Assembly (NCBI RefSeq): GCF_004330295.1
Contig: NZ_SJOJ01000023.1
Coordinates: 24,396-88,395 of the forward strand
Source: Rahnella victoriana
GTDB taxonomy: Bacteria; Pseudomonadota; Gammaproteobacteria; Enterobacterales; Enterobacteriaceae
Reading direction: 5' to 3'
Length of the DNA stretch: 64,000 nucleotides
Each line of letters opens with the position of its first letter. Within the stretch, counting starts at the first letter, position 1. Made by a program: the position numbers and the translations under genes. Of this stretch, positions 38,694 through 47,747 are shown piece after piece. The notes beneath the pieces are model-generated. The model had not been told where the DNA came from, did not search any database, and saw only the letters and a program-made list of their open reading frames with translations.

Positions 38694-39356
38694 ATGGAAC
38701 TTTATCTGGATACTGCGGATATCAGCGCAGTGAAACATTTATCACGTATTTTGCCGTTGCAGGGCGTGACCACCAACCCGAGCATTGTTGCCAAAGCGGG
38801 CACCTCATTGTGGGAAGTGTTGCCAGCCCTGCGTGATGCGCTGGGCGGTGAAGGCAAACTATTTGCTCAGGTGCTGGCCAACCAGACGGAGCAGATCGTG
38901 GAAGAAGCCGAATTGCTGCATTCCCGCGTGCCGGGGCTGGTGGTGAAAGTGCCGGTGACGCCAGCGGGGCTGGCGGCGATTAAGATTCTGCGTACCCGCA
39001 AAATCCCGACGCTGGGCACGGCAGTGTATGGCGCGGGGCAGGGATTGCTGTCGGCGCTGGCGGGGGCTGAATATGTTGCGCCTTATGTCAACCGGGTGGA
39101 TGCCCAGGGCGGTGACGGCATTGCAATGGTGACGGAGCTTCAGCAATTACTGACGCTTCATGCGCCGCATGCCAAAGTGCTGGCGGCCAGCTTTAAAACG
39201 CCGCGTCAGGTGCTGGCTTGTCTGCTGGCGGGGTGTCAGTCCGTGACTCTTCCGGTGGATGTGGCGGAGCAATTTATCAGCGCGCCCGCCGTGCAGGCGG
39301 CAGTCGATCAATTTGAGCAGGACTGGCAGGGGGCTTTCGGGCAACTGTCGTTGTAA
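38694..39356 (+). CDS. fsaB: Fructose-6-phosphate aldolase
   Basis: 220 aa class I aldolase of the transaldolase-like family (TalC/FsaB). Reversibly cleaves fructose-6-phosphate to dihydroxyacetone and glyceraldehyde-3-phosphate. Features are [13 protein letters not shown], the phosphate region [11 protein letters not shown], the Schiff-base Lys in [15 protein letters not shown] and [18 protein letters not shown]. Follows ptsA with a GGAGAG site; same order as E. coli. Suggests the imported sugar phosphate enters as a ketose phosphate. Confidence 0.95.
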   Translation: MELYLDTADISAVKHLSRILPLQGVTTNPSIVAKAGTSLWEVLPALRDALGGEGKLFAQVLANQTEQIVEEAELLHSRVPGLVVKVPVTPAGLAAIKILRTRKIPTLGTAVYGAGQGLLSALAGAEYVAPYVNRVDAQGGDGIAMVTELQQLLTLHAPHAKVLAASFKTPRQVLACLLAGCQSVTLPVDVAEQFISAPAVQAAVDQFEQDWQGAFGQLSL

Positions 39357-39374
39357 CGGATGTCATTGCGATAA

Positions 39375-39404
39375 AAAGCCCGGCAGGAAAACCTGTCGGG
39401 CTTT
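39375..39404. terminator. Bidirectional terminator fsaB/ysgA
   Basis: 13-bp stem AAAGCCCGGCAGG/CCTGTCGGGCTTT (one G-T pair) with loop AAAA. T-rich on both outgoing strands, serving convergent fsaB and ysgA. Confidence 0.88.
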
Positions 39405-39442
39405 GTCGTTTTTCACGCTTTAAATGATTTCACGCGGACTTT

Positions 39443-40270
39443 TTATTTCACACCGTACTGAGCAAAGAATGCCAGCATCCGTTGCCAGCCATCGGTGGCC
39501 GCTTCGGCATGATAGCTTGCGCGGTAATCAGCATTAAAGGCGTGGCCCGCTTCGGGATAGACCACGATTTCTGCCGTGGCATTGGCGGCCCGGATGGCTT
39601 GCCGCATCGTTTCAATGGTATCCGGCGGAATGCTGGAATCTTCCGCGCCATACAAACCCAGCACCGGGGCATCCAGCGCCGCCGCGCGGTCTACCGGATT
39701 CGACGGGCTGGTCAGCGTTTTGTCGCCGACCAGTTTGCCGTACCACGCCACGCCCGCTTTCAGCTGCGGATTATGCGCCGCATAAAGCCAGGTAATTCGC
39801 CCGCCCCAGCAGAAACCGGTGATGCCTAATTTGGAAATATCCCCGCCGTGCTGGGAGGCCCAATGCGCGGTGTGGTCGAGATCGGAAAGTACCTGCTGAT
39901 CCGGCACCTTGCTGACCAGTTTGGCAAACAGTTCGCTGATTTCGGTGTAATCACGCGGGTCGCCCTGACGGAAATACAGCTCGGGTGCGATGGCCATATA
40001 GCCCTGTTTTGCCAGACGACGGCAAATGTCCTGAATATGTTCGTGTACGCCAAAAATTTCCTGCACCACCAGAATGATCGGCAATTTACCGGTGAACTGT
40101 TCCGGACGGGCGAGATAAGCGGGCATATCTTCGCCCTGTGAGGGAATGGTGGTCTGGCCTGCGTGCAACCCGTCGGTATCCGTGTGGATCGTGGTGCTGG
40201 CGACGGGAGTGACGGCAGGGGCAAAGCTGGTCGGAGCCTGTTTCAGGGTAAGCAATTCTTCTTTTTTCAT
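39443..40270 (-). CDS. ysgA: Dienelactone hydrolase family protein YsgA
   Basis: 275 aa alpha/beta hydrolase. The catalytic Cys is in TGFCWGGRITW, Asp in LYGAEDSSIP and His in PEAGHAFNADYR. The N-terminal stretch IPSQGEDMPAYLARP is family-typical. E. coli YsgA is close along its whole length; its natural substrate is not known and it need not act on dienelactone. In E. coli it sits between metE and udp; here the frw cluster lies on one side and katE on the other. Confidence 0.9.
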   Translation of the reverse strand: MKKEELLTLKQAPTSFAPAVTPVASTTIHTDTDGLHAGQTTIPSQGEDMPAYLARPEQFTGKLPIILVVQEIFGVHEHIQDICRRLAKQGYMAIAPELYFRQGDPRDYTEISELFAKLVSKVPDQQVLSDLDHTAHWASQHGGDISKLGITGFCWGGRITWLYAAHNPQLKAGVAWYGKLVGDKTLTSPSNPVDRAAALDAPVLGLYGAEDSSIPPDTIETMRQAIRAANATAEIVVYPEAGHAFNADYRASYHAEAATDGWQRMLAFFAQYGVK

Positions 40271-40363
40271 CGGGGGTCTCCAGGCAAGTGTCCATACGAA
40301 AATTTGTTGCTATGGATTAAAACTATAGCCGGAAAGCATGAACAGCAAGGCACAAGAGATGTT

Positions 40364-40370
40364 CTATAGT
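40364..40370 (+). promoter_or_regulatory. Possible RpoS-type -10 for katE
   Basis: CTATAGT, 74 bases before the katE ATG, resembles the sigma-S -10 consensus CTATACT and lacks a clear -35. katE is RpoS-dependent in E. coli. Suggestive only. Confidence 0.35.
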
Positions 40371-40443
40371 TAAACGTTAATCAGGAAAACTGTCATGGAA
40401 GAGTGAAAGAACACCCAAACCTTTGTCTGAGGAGTTATGTCCA

Positions 40444-42726
40444 ATGTCAAAATCACCATCAAAAGTGAACAAGAAAAGTGAGCCAAAACCGGTAAGCCGC
40501 GCCCCCGCCACGGGCATTGAGTCTTCACAACCAGGGCTTGGCGATCTGGCGCCCGATGATCGCGCTTATCAGCCTTCGCCTCAGCCGACGCCGCCGGGAA
40601 AAGAGCCCACGGCTTCCGGCAGTGCCAAAAGTCCGAAAAATACCAATGCCAAACTTGATGCTCTGGAACGTCATCGTAAAAACGGTGAAAAACAGCCGCT
40701 GACCACCAATCAGGGCACCAAAATTTCTGATGATCAAAATTCGCTGAAAGCCGGAAGCCGTGGCCCGACACTGCTCGAAGATTTCATTCTGCGCGAGAAA
40801 ATTACCCACTTTGACCACGAACGCATTCCTGAGCGTATCGTTCATGCGCGCGGCGCAGCGGCACATGGCTACTTCCAGCCATACCGCAATATGAAAGACG
40901 TGACCAAAGCCAGTTTCCTTTCCGATCCCGAAAAGAAAACGCCGGTCTTTGTGCGCTTTTCTACCGTACAAGGCTCCCGTGGTTCGGCAGATACCGTCCG
41001 TGATATCCGCGGCTGGGCGACCAAATTTTACACGGATGAAGGGATTTATGATCTGGTGGGCAACAACACGCCAGTGTTCTTTATTCAGGATGCGCATAAA
41101 TTCCCGGACTTTGTGCATGCGGTCAAACCCGAGCCGCACAACGAAATTCCGCAGGGCGCGAGTGCGCATGATTCCTTATGGGATTACGTTTCCCTGCAAC
41201 CGGAAACCTTGCATAACATTTTCTGGGCAATGTCTGACCGCGGCATTCCGCGCAGTTACCGCACAATGGAAGGGTTTGGTATCCATACGTTCCGCTTCGT
41301 GAATGCTGAAGGAAAAGCCACGTTTGTCCGCTTCCACTGGAAACCGGTGGCCGGAAAAGCCTCGCTGTTATGGGATGAGGCCCAGAAACTGGCCGGGAAG
41401 GATGCCGATTTTCACCGCCGTGATTTGTGGGAAGCCATCGAAGCGGGGGATTACCCGGAATACGAACTGGGGGTTCAGCTGATCCCCGAAGAAGACGAGT
41501 TCAAATTTGATTTCGACCTGCTCGACCCGACCAAGCTGATCCCGGAAAAACTGGTGCCGGTGGAGTTGATTGGCAAAATGGTGCTTAACCGTAATCCCGA
41601 TAATTTCTTTGCCGAAACTGAGCAGGCCGCATTCCATCCGGGGCATATCGTGCCCGGCATTGATTTCACCAATGATCCGCTGTTACAGGGGCGTCTGTTC
41701 TCTTACACGGATACGCAAATCAGCCGTCTGGGCGGGCCGAATTTCCATGAAATTCCGATTAACCGTCCGACCTGCCCTTACCACAACTTCCAGCGTGACG
41801 GCATGCACCGGCAGGATGTGGATACTAATCCGGCGAACTATGAGCCGAACTCCATCAACAATAACTGGCCGAGGGAAACGCCTCCCGCAGCGTCCGGCGG
41901 CGGCTTTGAAAGCTATCCGGAACGGGTGGATGCAGAGAAAATCCGCCAGCGCAGCCCGTCTTTTGCCGAGTATTACGCCCACCCGCGTCTGTTCTGGCTG
42001 AGTCAGACCACGACGGAGCAGGATCATATTGTCGGCGCCTTCTCCTTTGAACTGTCAAAAGTCGTGCGACCTTATATCCGCGAGCGGGTTGTGGATCTGC
42101 TGGCGCATGTTGATCAGGAACTGGCGCAGAAAGTGGCGAAAAATCTGGGTATTACGTTGTCGGCCGATACCCTGAAAATCAAACCACCTAAGCCCGTGAA
42201 TGGCCTGAAAAACGATCCGTCGCTGAGCCTGTATGCCAGCGGTAAAGGCACGATCAAAGGGCGTCAGGTGGCGATATTGCTGGGTGAAGGCGTGAATGCA
42301 GCAGATGTTCTGGAAATCTTGCAGGCGCTTCAGGCTGCCGGTGTGCATCCGAAACTGCTTGGCAGTCATATGGGGAATGTGACGGCCGATGACGGATCAT
42401 CCTTGCCGGTTGATGCCACCTTTGCCGGTGCGCCTTCCATTTCCGTCGATGCCGTCATTGTTCCGCACGGGCATATCGATGCGTTACTGATGAACGGCGA
42501 TGCGCGGCATTATCTGCTTGAGGCCTATAAGCACCTGAAAGTCATCGGGTTAAGTGGTGATGCTCGCCGTTTCAAATCACTTCTTGGGCTGACGGATGAT
42601 GTGCCGGAAGAAGGCGTTGTCGAAGGCGAAAAAGCCGAAGGCGCATTGCTGAAAACCTTCCTCGAAGACATGCATAAACACCGGATCTGGTCGCGCAGCG
42701 CGGCGGCAGAAGCCGTCCCTGCCTGA
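40444..42726 (+). CDS. katE: Large-subunit catalase HPII (KatE)
   Basis: 760 aa monofunctional haem catalase, clade 2. A disordered, charged N-terminus (to ~75) precedes the catalase core: catalytic His in [15 protein letters not shown] (about residue 134), distal Asn in [11 protein letters not shown], proximal Tyr in RLFSYTDTQ. The C-terminal ~150 residues are the flavodoxin/DJ-1-like domain found only in large catalases ([19 protein letters not shown]). The ATG at 40444 follows GAGGAG; a TTG seven codons upstream is less likely. It is inserted between ysgA and udp relative to E. coli, where katE lies elsewhere. Confidence 0.95.
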   Translation: MSKSPSKVNKKSEPKPVSRAPATGIESSQPGLGDLAPDDRAYQPSPQPTPPGKEPTASGSAKSPKNTNAKLDALERHRKNGEKQPLTTNQGTKISDDQNSLKAGSRGPTLLEDFILREKITHFDHERIPERIVHARGAAAHGYFQPYRNMKDVTKASFLSDPEKKTPVFVRFSTVQGSRGSADTVRDIRGWATKFYTDEGIYDLVGNNTPVFFIQDAHKFPDFVHAVKPEPHNEIPQGASAHDSLWDYVSLQPETLHNIFWAMSDRGIPRSYRTMEGFGIHTFRFVNAEGKATFVRFHWKPVAGKASLLWDEAQKLAGKDADFHRRDLWEAIEAGDYPEYELGVQLIPEEDEFKFDFDLLDPTKLIPEKLVPVELIGKMVLNRNPDNFFAETEQAAFHPGHIVPGIDFTNDPLLQGRLFSYTDTQISRLGGPNFHEIPINRPTCPYHNFQRDGMHRQDVDTNPANYEPNSINNNWPRETPPAASGGGFESYPERVDAEKIRQRSPSFAEYYAHPRLFWLSQTTTEQDHIVGAFSFELSKVVRPYIRERVVDLLAHVDQELAQKVAKNLGITLSADTLKIKPPKPVNGLKNDPSLSLYASGKGTIKGRQVAILLGEGVNAADVLEILQALQAAGVHPKLLGSHMGNVTADDGSSLPVDATFAGAPSISVDAVIVPHGHIDALLMNGDARHYLLEAYKHLKVIGLSGDARRFKSLLGLTDDVPEEGVVEGEKAEGALLKTFLEDMHKHRIWSRSAAAEAVPA

Positions 42727-42747
42727 TTGTGTTCCGCGTTAACTGAA

Positions 42748-42790
42748 AAACAGGCAACCTTCGCAAAGGAGGTTGCCTGTTTATTCTTTC
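42748..42790 (+). terminator. katE terminator
   Basis: 13-bp stem AAACAGGCAACCT/AGGTTGCCTGTTT with a 9-nt loop, then ATTCTTTC. Begins 22 bases after the katE stop. Confidence 0.85.
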
Positions 42791-42808
42791 CGCAATCGCC
42801 TGTTAATT

Positions 42809-42903
42809 TGTGATGCTTGTCACAAATTAAATGTATGCGCAATTCTTGTTGTTACATCATAGTGACGGTCGTCACGAAATAACGTCACAATGTTCAGTAC
42901 AGT
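42809..42903 (+). promoter_or_regulatory. udp promoter with two CRP sites and likely CytR zone
   Basis: CRP site 1, TGTGATGCTTGTCACA (42809-42824), is a perfect TGTGA-6-TCACA. CRP site 2 is AGTGACGGTCGTCACG (42861-42876). Their centres are 52 bp apart. A -10-like TACAGT at 42898-42903 would put the start near 42910, placing the sites at about -41.5 and -93.5. That is the arrangement of CRP/CytR-controlled nucleoside promoters, including E. coli udp. The 36 bp between holds TGCGCAAT and TTGTTGTTAC, candidate CytR octamers. Confidence 0.8.
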
Positions 42904-42955
42904 TGCCGGGTGTTCCTCCTGCCAATAAATGACCTTACACACAGAGGAGTTTGTT

Positions 42956-43717
42956 ATGTCTCAGCCTGAAGTTTTCCACCTTGGCCTGGCCAAAAAAGAT
43001 TTAAACGGCGCGACGCTGGCGATTGTGCCCGGCGATCCTGAGCGCGTGGAAAAAATTGCCAAACTGATGGAAAATCCGGTTCGTCTGGCTTCCCACCGCG
43101 AATTTACCTCATGGCGTGCTGAGCTTGATGGCAAATCTGTGATTGTTTGCTCAACCGGTATTGGTGGCCCTTCAACCTCTATCGCGGTGGAAGAACTGGC
43201 TCAGCTGGGGATCCGTACCTTCCTGCGTGTCGGTACCACAGGGGCGATCCAGCCACACATCAATGTGGGCGACGTTCTGGTGACAACTGCTGCCGTTCGC
43301 CTTGATGGCGCGAGCCTGCACTTTGCGCCGATGGAATTCCCGGCCGTGGCCGATTTTGCCTGTACCACCGCGCTGGTTGCTGCGGCTGAAGCCGTGGGCG
43401 CTGCCACTCATATTGGCGTTACCGCCTCTTCTGACACCTTCTATCCGGGTCAGGAACGTTATGACACCTTCTCCGGCCGCGTTGTCCGTCGCTTCAAAGA
43501 ATCGATGAAAGAGTGGCAGGAAATGGGCGTCATGAACTACGAAATGGAATCTGCAACCTTGCTGACCATGTGTGCAAGCCAGGGCCTGCGCGCCGGGATG
43601 GTGGCCGGTGTCATCGTGAACCGTACGCAGCAGGAGATCCCTAATGCGGAAACCATGAAGAAGACTGAAAGCCATGCGGTGAAAATTGTTGTAGAAGCGG
43701 CTCGCCGACTTATCTGA
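42956..43717 (+). CDS. udp: Uridine phosphorylase
   Basis: 253 aa, the same length as E. coli. Converts uridine and phosphate to uracil and ribose-1-phosphate in the cytoplasm as a hexamer. Family motifs are [22 protein letters not shown] in part, the phosphate Arg in [38 protein letters not shown] and [13 protein letters not shown]. The ATG at 42956 follows an AGAGGAG site; an upstream in-frame ATG is not conserved. Followed 3 bases later by an ERIC element. Confidence 0.97.
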   Translation: MSQPEVFHLGLAKKDLNGATLAIVPGDPERVEKIAKLMENPVRLASHREFTSWRAELDGKSVIVCSTGIGGPSTSIAVEELAQLGIRTFLRVGTTGAIQPHINVGDVLVTTAAVRLDGASLHFAPMEFPAVADFACTTALVAAAEAVGAATHIGVTASSDTFYPGQERYDTFSGRVVRRFKESMKEWQEMGVMNYEMESATLLTMCASQGLRAGMVAGVIVNRTQQEIPNAETMKKTESHAVKIVVEAARRLI

Positions 43718-43720
43718 TTT

Positions 43721-43839
43721 CCCGTCATCCTTCGAGCCGCAGGTGCGTTGGCTGCGCTCGCGAACCCGAATCACTGACTAATGTCAGCTCATCGGGATTC
43801 GTTCGGTTGCCGTCTTCCTGCAACTCGAATGATTTAGGG
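43721..43839. repeat. ERIC (IRU) repeat element
   Basis: 119 bp, beginning CCCGTCATCCTTCGAG and ending CTCGAATGATTTAGGG. It contains the ERIC landmarks GTGCGTTGGCTGC, the central palindrome CCGAATCACTGAC...GTCAGCTCATCGGG and CTTCCTGCAACTCGAAT. Typical of enterobacterial intergenic regions. It lies 3 bases after the udp stop, so it is probably transcribed in the udp mRNA and folds into a long hairpin. Confidence 0.9.
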
Positions 43840-43875
43840 AAAGGATCGGATTATAAAGAAACTACATCATAGTGA

Positions 43876-43903
43876 TGGGCTGCCGCTGGCGGCCCATTTT
43901 TTT
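43876..43903 (+). terminator. Terminator after udp/ERIC
   Basis: TGGGCTGCC/GGCGGCCCA stem with loop GCT and a run of seven T. Ends the udp unit beyond the ERIC element. Confidence 0.88.
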
Positions 43904-43999
43904 GTCCTGTTAAGCAGATCTGTTAAGGTCATGTTAGTAATACATCTGGAATAATTGATGCATTCCGGCTTCGTATCCCTGACAAAAGGAACTGTATTT

Positions 44000-44527
44000 T
44001 TGACTGTTCATGACCTTCTTGAGTACACCACGACCTTTATCCGTGCGCATCAGGTGTGGGCTGCACCCATCGTTTTCTTTCTGGCTTTTGGTGAGTCTCT
44101 GGCATTTCTTTCCCTGTTGCTTCCTGCGACGTTTATCTTATTAGGGCTGGGTGCGCTGATTGGCGAAACCGGCATTCCTTTCTGGCCCGTCTGTGCCGCC
44201 GCCGCTGCGGGGGCTTTCTTCGGTGACTGGCTTTCCTACTGGGTGGGCGCACATTATCAGGATCGCGTGGGTCACTTCTGGCCTTTCTCCCGCCATCCGC
44301 AGATGTTGGTTCGCGGACATGCATTCTTTGAAAAATGGGGCATGCCGGGAGCGTTTATCGGCCGTTTCTTCGGTCCGCTGCGCGCCGTTGTGCCGCTGGT
44401 GGCCGGTATCTGTGGTATGCCACAGAAATATTTCCAGATTGCCAATGTCACCTCTGCGCTGATCTGGGCGTTTGGCATTCTGGCACCCGGTGCTTTCGGC
44501 ATTCAGTGGCTGAGCCGCTGGTTTTGA
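44000..44527 (+). CDS. DedA family membrane protein
   Basis: 175 aa from a TTG start at 44000, chosen because AAAAGGA lies 9 nt upstream; an in-frame ATG at 43958 has no such site and would add 14 residues. Membrane protein with the DedA/VTT pattern: N-terminal re-entrant region FGESLAFLSLLLPATFILLG in part, GDWLSYWVGAHY, then FIGRFFGPLRAVVPLVAGICGMP containing the conserved FGPxR motif. DedA proteins are linked to proton-motive force and undecaprenyl-phosphate or phospholipid flipping. YabI-like; the exact orthologue is uncertain. Additional to the E. coli order udp-rmuC. Confidence 0.87.
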   Translation: MTVHDLLEYTTTFIRAHQVWAAPIVFFLAFGESLAFLSLLLPATFILLGLGALIGETGIPFWPVCAAAAAGAFFGDWLSYWVGAHYQDRVGHFWPFSRHPQMLVRGHAFFEKWGMPGAFIGRFFGPLRAVVPLVAGICGMPQKYFQIANVTSALIWAFGILAPGAFGIQWLSRWF

Positions 44528-44624
44528 ATCCTGCTCCCTGTGGCTGACCGCGGCAAGAGGGTAACGGCAAAGAAATTCCCTTTTGGAAGACGTCTCGCAA
44601 AGGCTCAATGCAACAGAAAATAGA

Positions 44625-44640
44625 CTGGACATCCATACAG
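44625..44640. promoter_or_regulatory. Putative LexA box upstream of rmuC
   Basis: CTGGACATCCATACAG matches the SOS box CTGTATATATATACAG at 12 of 16 positions, including both CTG and CAG ends. It lies 45 bases before the rmuC start. It would put rmuC, a gene implicated in DNA rearrangement control, in the SOS regulon. Confidence 0.6.
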
Positions 44641-44684
44641 CATGACATTACCTTGGCCGCAAGAGACTTTAAGAGGGAAATCGC

Positions 44685-46226
44685 GTGGATATCAGCATTC
44701 TGACAGCCCTGGGGGCGGGGTTAACGGGCTTACTGGTGGGCTGGCTGATCGCAAGTTTGCGACTACAGCAACAGCAGACGGAGTATGAAACGCAGCATCG
44801 TTTGCTGGAGCAATCGCTGGAACAAGCCAAAGCGGAAAATGACACGCATAAAAATGAGCGGCAACTGGCTCAGCAGCAAATGCGCGAGGCAGAGCTGGAG
44901 CTCAGAAAGTTGCACAGCCTGCAGGCCGCCAGTCAGGAAAAATTACAGCTGCTGGCGCACTGGCAAAACGAGTGTGAGCAACTGAATCAGGAACTCCGTG
45001 CGCAGCGGGAAATCAACAGCGCGCAGGAAGCAGAATTACGTGAGGTTTCCACCCGTCTGGATGAAACCCGCATGGCCGCTGAAGATAAACAACGTTTGCT
45101 GATCAACAGCGAACAGCGCCTGAGCAGCCAGTTTGAAAATCTGGCTAACCGGATTTTCGAGCAAAATGGCCGCCGTGCCGACGAACAGAACAAACAAAGC
45201 CTCGATAAATTACTGCTGCCGCTGCGCGAGCAACTCGACGGGTTCCGCCGTCAGGTGCAGGACAGCTTCGGACAGGAGGCCCGTGAGCGGCATACGCTGG
45301 CGCACGAAATCCGTAATCTGCAACAGCTGAATGTGGAGATGGCGCGTGAAGCCGTCAACCTGACCAAGGCCCTGAAAGGCGACAATAAAACGCAGGGTAA
45401 CTGGGGCGAGGTGGTGCTCAGCCGCGTCCTGGAAGCGTCCGGTTTGCGGGAAGGGTATGAATATCAGACGCAGGTCAGCGTGCAGGTAGACAGCAACAGC
45501 CGGATGCAACCCGATGTGGTGGTGAGATTACCGCAGAATAAAGACGTGGTGATCGACGCCAAAATGACGCTGGTCGCCTACGAACGCTATTTCAACAGTG
45601 AAGACGACAGCGAGCGCGAAGCGGCGCTCAATGAACACATTGCGTCGGTGCGCGGTCATATCCGTCTGCTGGGGCGTAAAGACTATCAGCAACTTCCCGG
45701 CCTGCGCAGCCTCGATTATGTGCTGATGTTTATCCCTGTTGAGCCTGCTTTTCTGCTGGCAATCGACCGGGAGCCCGAATTGATCAGCGAAGCACTCCGC
45801 CACAATATTATGCTGGTCAGCCCGACGACCTTACTGGTGGCGTTACGCACTATCAGCAACCTGTGGCGCTACGAACATCAGAGCCAGAATGCCAAACGTA
45901 TTGCCGATCGCGCTGCCCGTTTGTATGACAAACTGCGGTTGTTTGTCGATGACATGGAGTCGATGGGGCAAAGTCTCGACAAAGCGCAGGGAAGTTATCG
46001 ATCCGCGATGAATAAACTCTCGCAAGGCCGTGGTAATCTTATCGGGCAGGTGGAAAGTTTCCGCGCACTGGGTGTTGAAGTTAAACGACCGATCAGCCCG
46101 TCACTGGCTGAGATTGCGAAAGCGGAAAACGAACCTGAAGACACCGCATCTCTGCCCGATACCTCTGATGCGGAAGAAGAACAGACGCTGAACCCGGGTG
46201 AGTTTAATTCTGCTGGCCAGGCATAG
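44685..46226 (+). CDS. rmuC: DNA recombination protein RmuC
   Basis: 513 aa from a GTG start with AGAGGG upstream. One N-terminal membrane anchor (residues 5-25), then a long coiled coil (about 28-180, rich in Gln/Glu/Leu), then the RmuC nuclease-like domain with KTQGNWGEVVLSRVLEASGL, VIDAKMTL and LRSLDYVLMFIPVEPAF (a PD-(D/E)XK-type core by family knowledge). Limits inversions at short inverted repeats in E. coli. The C-terminal ~40 residues are acidic and disordered. Precedes ubiE with an inverted repeat between. Confidence 0.94.
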   Translation: MDISILTALGAGLTGLLVGWLIASLRLQQQQTEYETQHRLLEQSLEQAKAENDTHKNERQLAQQQMREAELELRKLHSLQAASQEKLQLLAHWQNECEQLNQELRAQREINSAQEAELREVSTRLDETRMAAEDKQRLLINSEQRLSSQFENLANRIFEQNGRRADEQNKQSLDKLLLPLREQLDGFRRQVQDSFGQEARERHTLAHEIRNLQQLNVEMAREAVNLTKALKGDNKTQGNWGEVVLSRVLEASGLREGYEYQTQVSVQVDSNSRMQPDVVVRLPQNKDVVIDAKMTLVAYERYFNSEDDSEREAALNEHIASVRGHIRLLGRKDYQQLPGLRSLDYVLMFIPVEPAFLLAIDREPELISEALRHNIMLVSPTTLLVALRTISNLWRYEHQSQNAKRIADRAARLYDKLRLFVDDMESMGQSLDKAQGSYRSAMNKLSQGRGNLIGQVESFRALGVEVKRPISPSLAEIAKAENEPEDTASLPDTSDAEEEQTLNPGEFNSAGQA

Positions 46227-46254
46227 CCGGTCGGGGAAGACCCGCACTGTATTT

Positions 46255-46293
46255 GTGATTCAACATATGAATCTTTGCAATATGTTGAATCAC
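46255..46293. repeat. 14-bp perfect inverted repeat before ubiE
   Basis: GTGATTCAACATAT (46255-46268) and ATATGTTGAATCAC (46280-46293) with an 11-nt spacer. The right arm's ATCACC can alternatively pair with GGTGAT at 46299-46304. No T-run follows. It may be an operator, an rmuC 3' hairpin, or two mutually exclusive leader structures of the ubiE mRNA. Confidence 0.75.
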
Positions 46294-46369
46294 CATCGGT
46301 GATGGGGCTTTCGAGCGGGTTCTGATACACTTCTCCCCAAGAGTTCGACTGAAAAAGCAGGCATATAAA

Positions 46370-47125
46370 ATGGAAAAGCAGACGCCGGAAACCACCCATT
46401 TTGGTTTTCGTACAGTAGCCAAAGATGAAAAACAGGAAATGGTGGCAGAAGTCTTCCATTCCGTGGCCGCAAAATACGATTTGATGAATGACCTGATGTC
46501 TTTCGGTATTCATCGCATCTGGAAACGCTTCACGATTGATTGCAGCGGCGTCCGTCAGGGACAACGTGTGCTCGATCTGGCCGGTGGTACAGGCGATCTG
46601 ACCGCAAAATTCTCCCGTCTGGTGGGTGAGAAAGGCGAAGTCGTTCTGGCGGATATCAACGATTCCATGCTGAAGATGGGCCGCGAGAAGCTGCGTAATC
46701 TCGGCATCGTGGGTAATGTCAGCTACGTTCAGGCAAACGCCGAAGCCCTGCCTTTCCCTGATAACTATTTTGACTGCATCACCATTTCTTTCGGTCTGCG
46801 TAACGTGACTGAAAAAGAGAAGGCGCTGCGTTCGATGTTCCGTGTGCTCAAGCCAGGCGGCCGTCTGCTGGTACTGGAATTCTCCAAACCTGTTCTGAAA
46901 CCGCTGAGCAAAGCCTACGACACCTATTCCTTCCACATTCTGCCGCGTATTGGTGAACTGGTTGCGCAGGACGCAGAAAGTTACCGTTATCTGGCCGAAT
47001 CAATCCGTATGCATCCGGATCAGGAAACGCTGAAAGGCATGATGGCGGATGCGGGTTTTGAAAATGTGACGTATCACAATCTGACCGGCGGCATTGTGGC
47101 TTTACATCGGGGTTTCAAATTCTGA
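46370..47125 (+). CDS. ubiE: Ubiquinone/menaquinone C-methyltransferase UbiE
   Basis: 251 aa SAM-dependent methyltransferase acting in both ubiquinone (2-octaprenyl-6-methoxy-benzoquinol) and menaquinone synthesis. Motif I is [15 protein letters not shown]; the family signature [18 protein letters not shown] and [18 protein letters not shown] are present. First of ubiE-ubiJ-ubiB; the ubiJ start follows the stop by one base. Confidence 0.97.
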   Translation: MEKQTPETTHFGFRTVAKDEKQEMVAEVFHSVAAKYDLMNDLMSFGIHRIWKRFTIDCSGVRQGQRVLDLAGGTGDLTAKFSRLVGEKGEVVLADINDSMLKMGREKLRNLGIVGNVSYVQANAEALPFPDNYFDCITISFGLRNVTEKEKALRSMFRVLKPGGRLLVLEFSKPVLKPLSKAYDTYSFHILPRIGELVAQDAESYRYLAESIRMHPDQETLKGMMADAGFENVTYHNLTGGIVALHRGFKF

Positions 47126-47126
47126 T

Positions 47127-47747
47127 ATGAGTATGCCGATGTTGTTAACGCCGTTACTGACTGCTGCAATCGAGACGCCGCTTAATTATCTGCTTTTCAG
47201 AGATCGCAGCATGAAGGCGGCACGGACACGTCTGGCCGGTAAAGTTTTGCGTGTCGAATTGCAGGAACTGAGTGCCCCGCTGACCTTTGTGTTCAGTGAG
47301 CAGAAAATTGATGTGCTCGGGCAATGGGACGGGGCAACTGACTGCACCGTCACTTCCACGCTTTCCGTGCTGTATAAATTGCGTGATCGTCAGCAATTGT
47401 CGCCACTGATGCGCAGTGGCGAGCTGGTGGTTGACGGCGATATCTCCGTTGTTCAGCAGTTTACGTCATTGCTGGAGATGGCAGAGTTTGAGCCAGCAGA
47501 ATTCCTCGCGCCTTATATCGGTGATATCGCGGCTCAGGGGTTGAGTCAGGCCGTGCAGGGCGGTTTCCGCTTTCTGCAAAAAGGGCTGAAGCATCAGCAG
47601 AGCTATGTGGCGCAAACACTGACCGAAGAGTGGAAAATGGCACCCGGTCCGCTGGAAGTTGTCTGGTTTAGCGATGAGGTTTCTGCCCTTGTGCGGGAGC
47701 TGGATGCGCTGGATAAACGTATCGAAAAACTGGAGGACAACCCGTGA
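47127..47747 (+). CDS. ubiJ: Ubiquinone biosynthesis accessory factor UbiJ
   Basis: 206 aa SCP2-type lipid-binding protein that with UbiK organises the aerobic Ubi complex. The SCP2 domain spans about residues 10-120 ([32 protein letters not shown]). The C-terminal part, [19 protein letters not shown] and a coiled-coil tail ([14 protein letters not shown]), matches E. coli. Overlaps ubiB by 4 bases. In E. coli the 3' part of this gene also encodes the small RNA EsrE; conservation here was not tested. Confidence 0.94.
   Translation: MSMPMLLTPLLTAAIETPLNYLLFRDRSMKAARTRLAGKVLRVELQELSAPLTFVFSEQKIDVLGQWDGATDCTVTSTLSVLYKLRDRQQLSPLMRSGELVVDGDISVVQQFTSLLEMAEFEPAEFLAPYIGDIAAQGLSQAVQGGFRFLQKGLKHQQSYVAQTLTEEWKMAPGPLEVVWFSDEVSALVRELDALDKRIEKLEDNP

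Noticed and set aside
42852..43878. 13-bp identity (TACATCATAGTGA) upstream and downstream of udp
   Set aside because: A repeat of this length is expected many times by chance in 64 kb and has no extended similarity.
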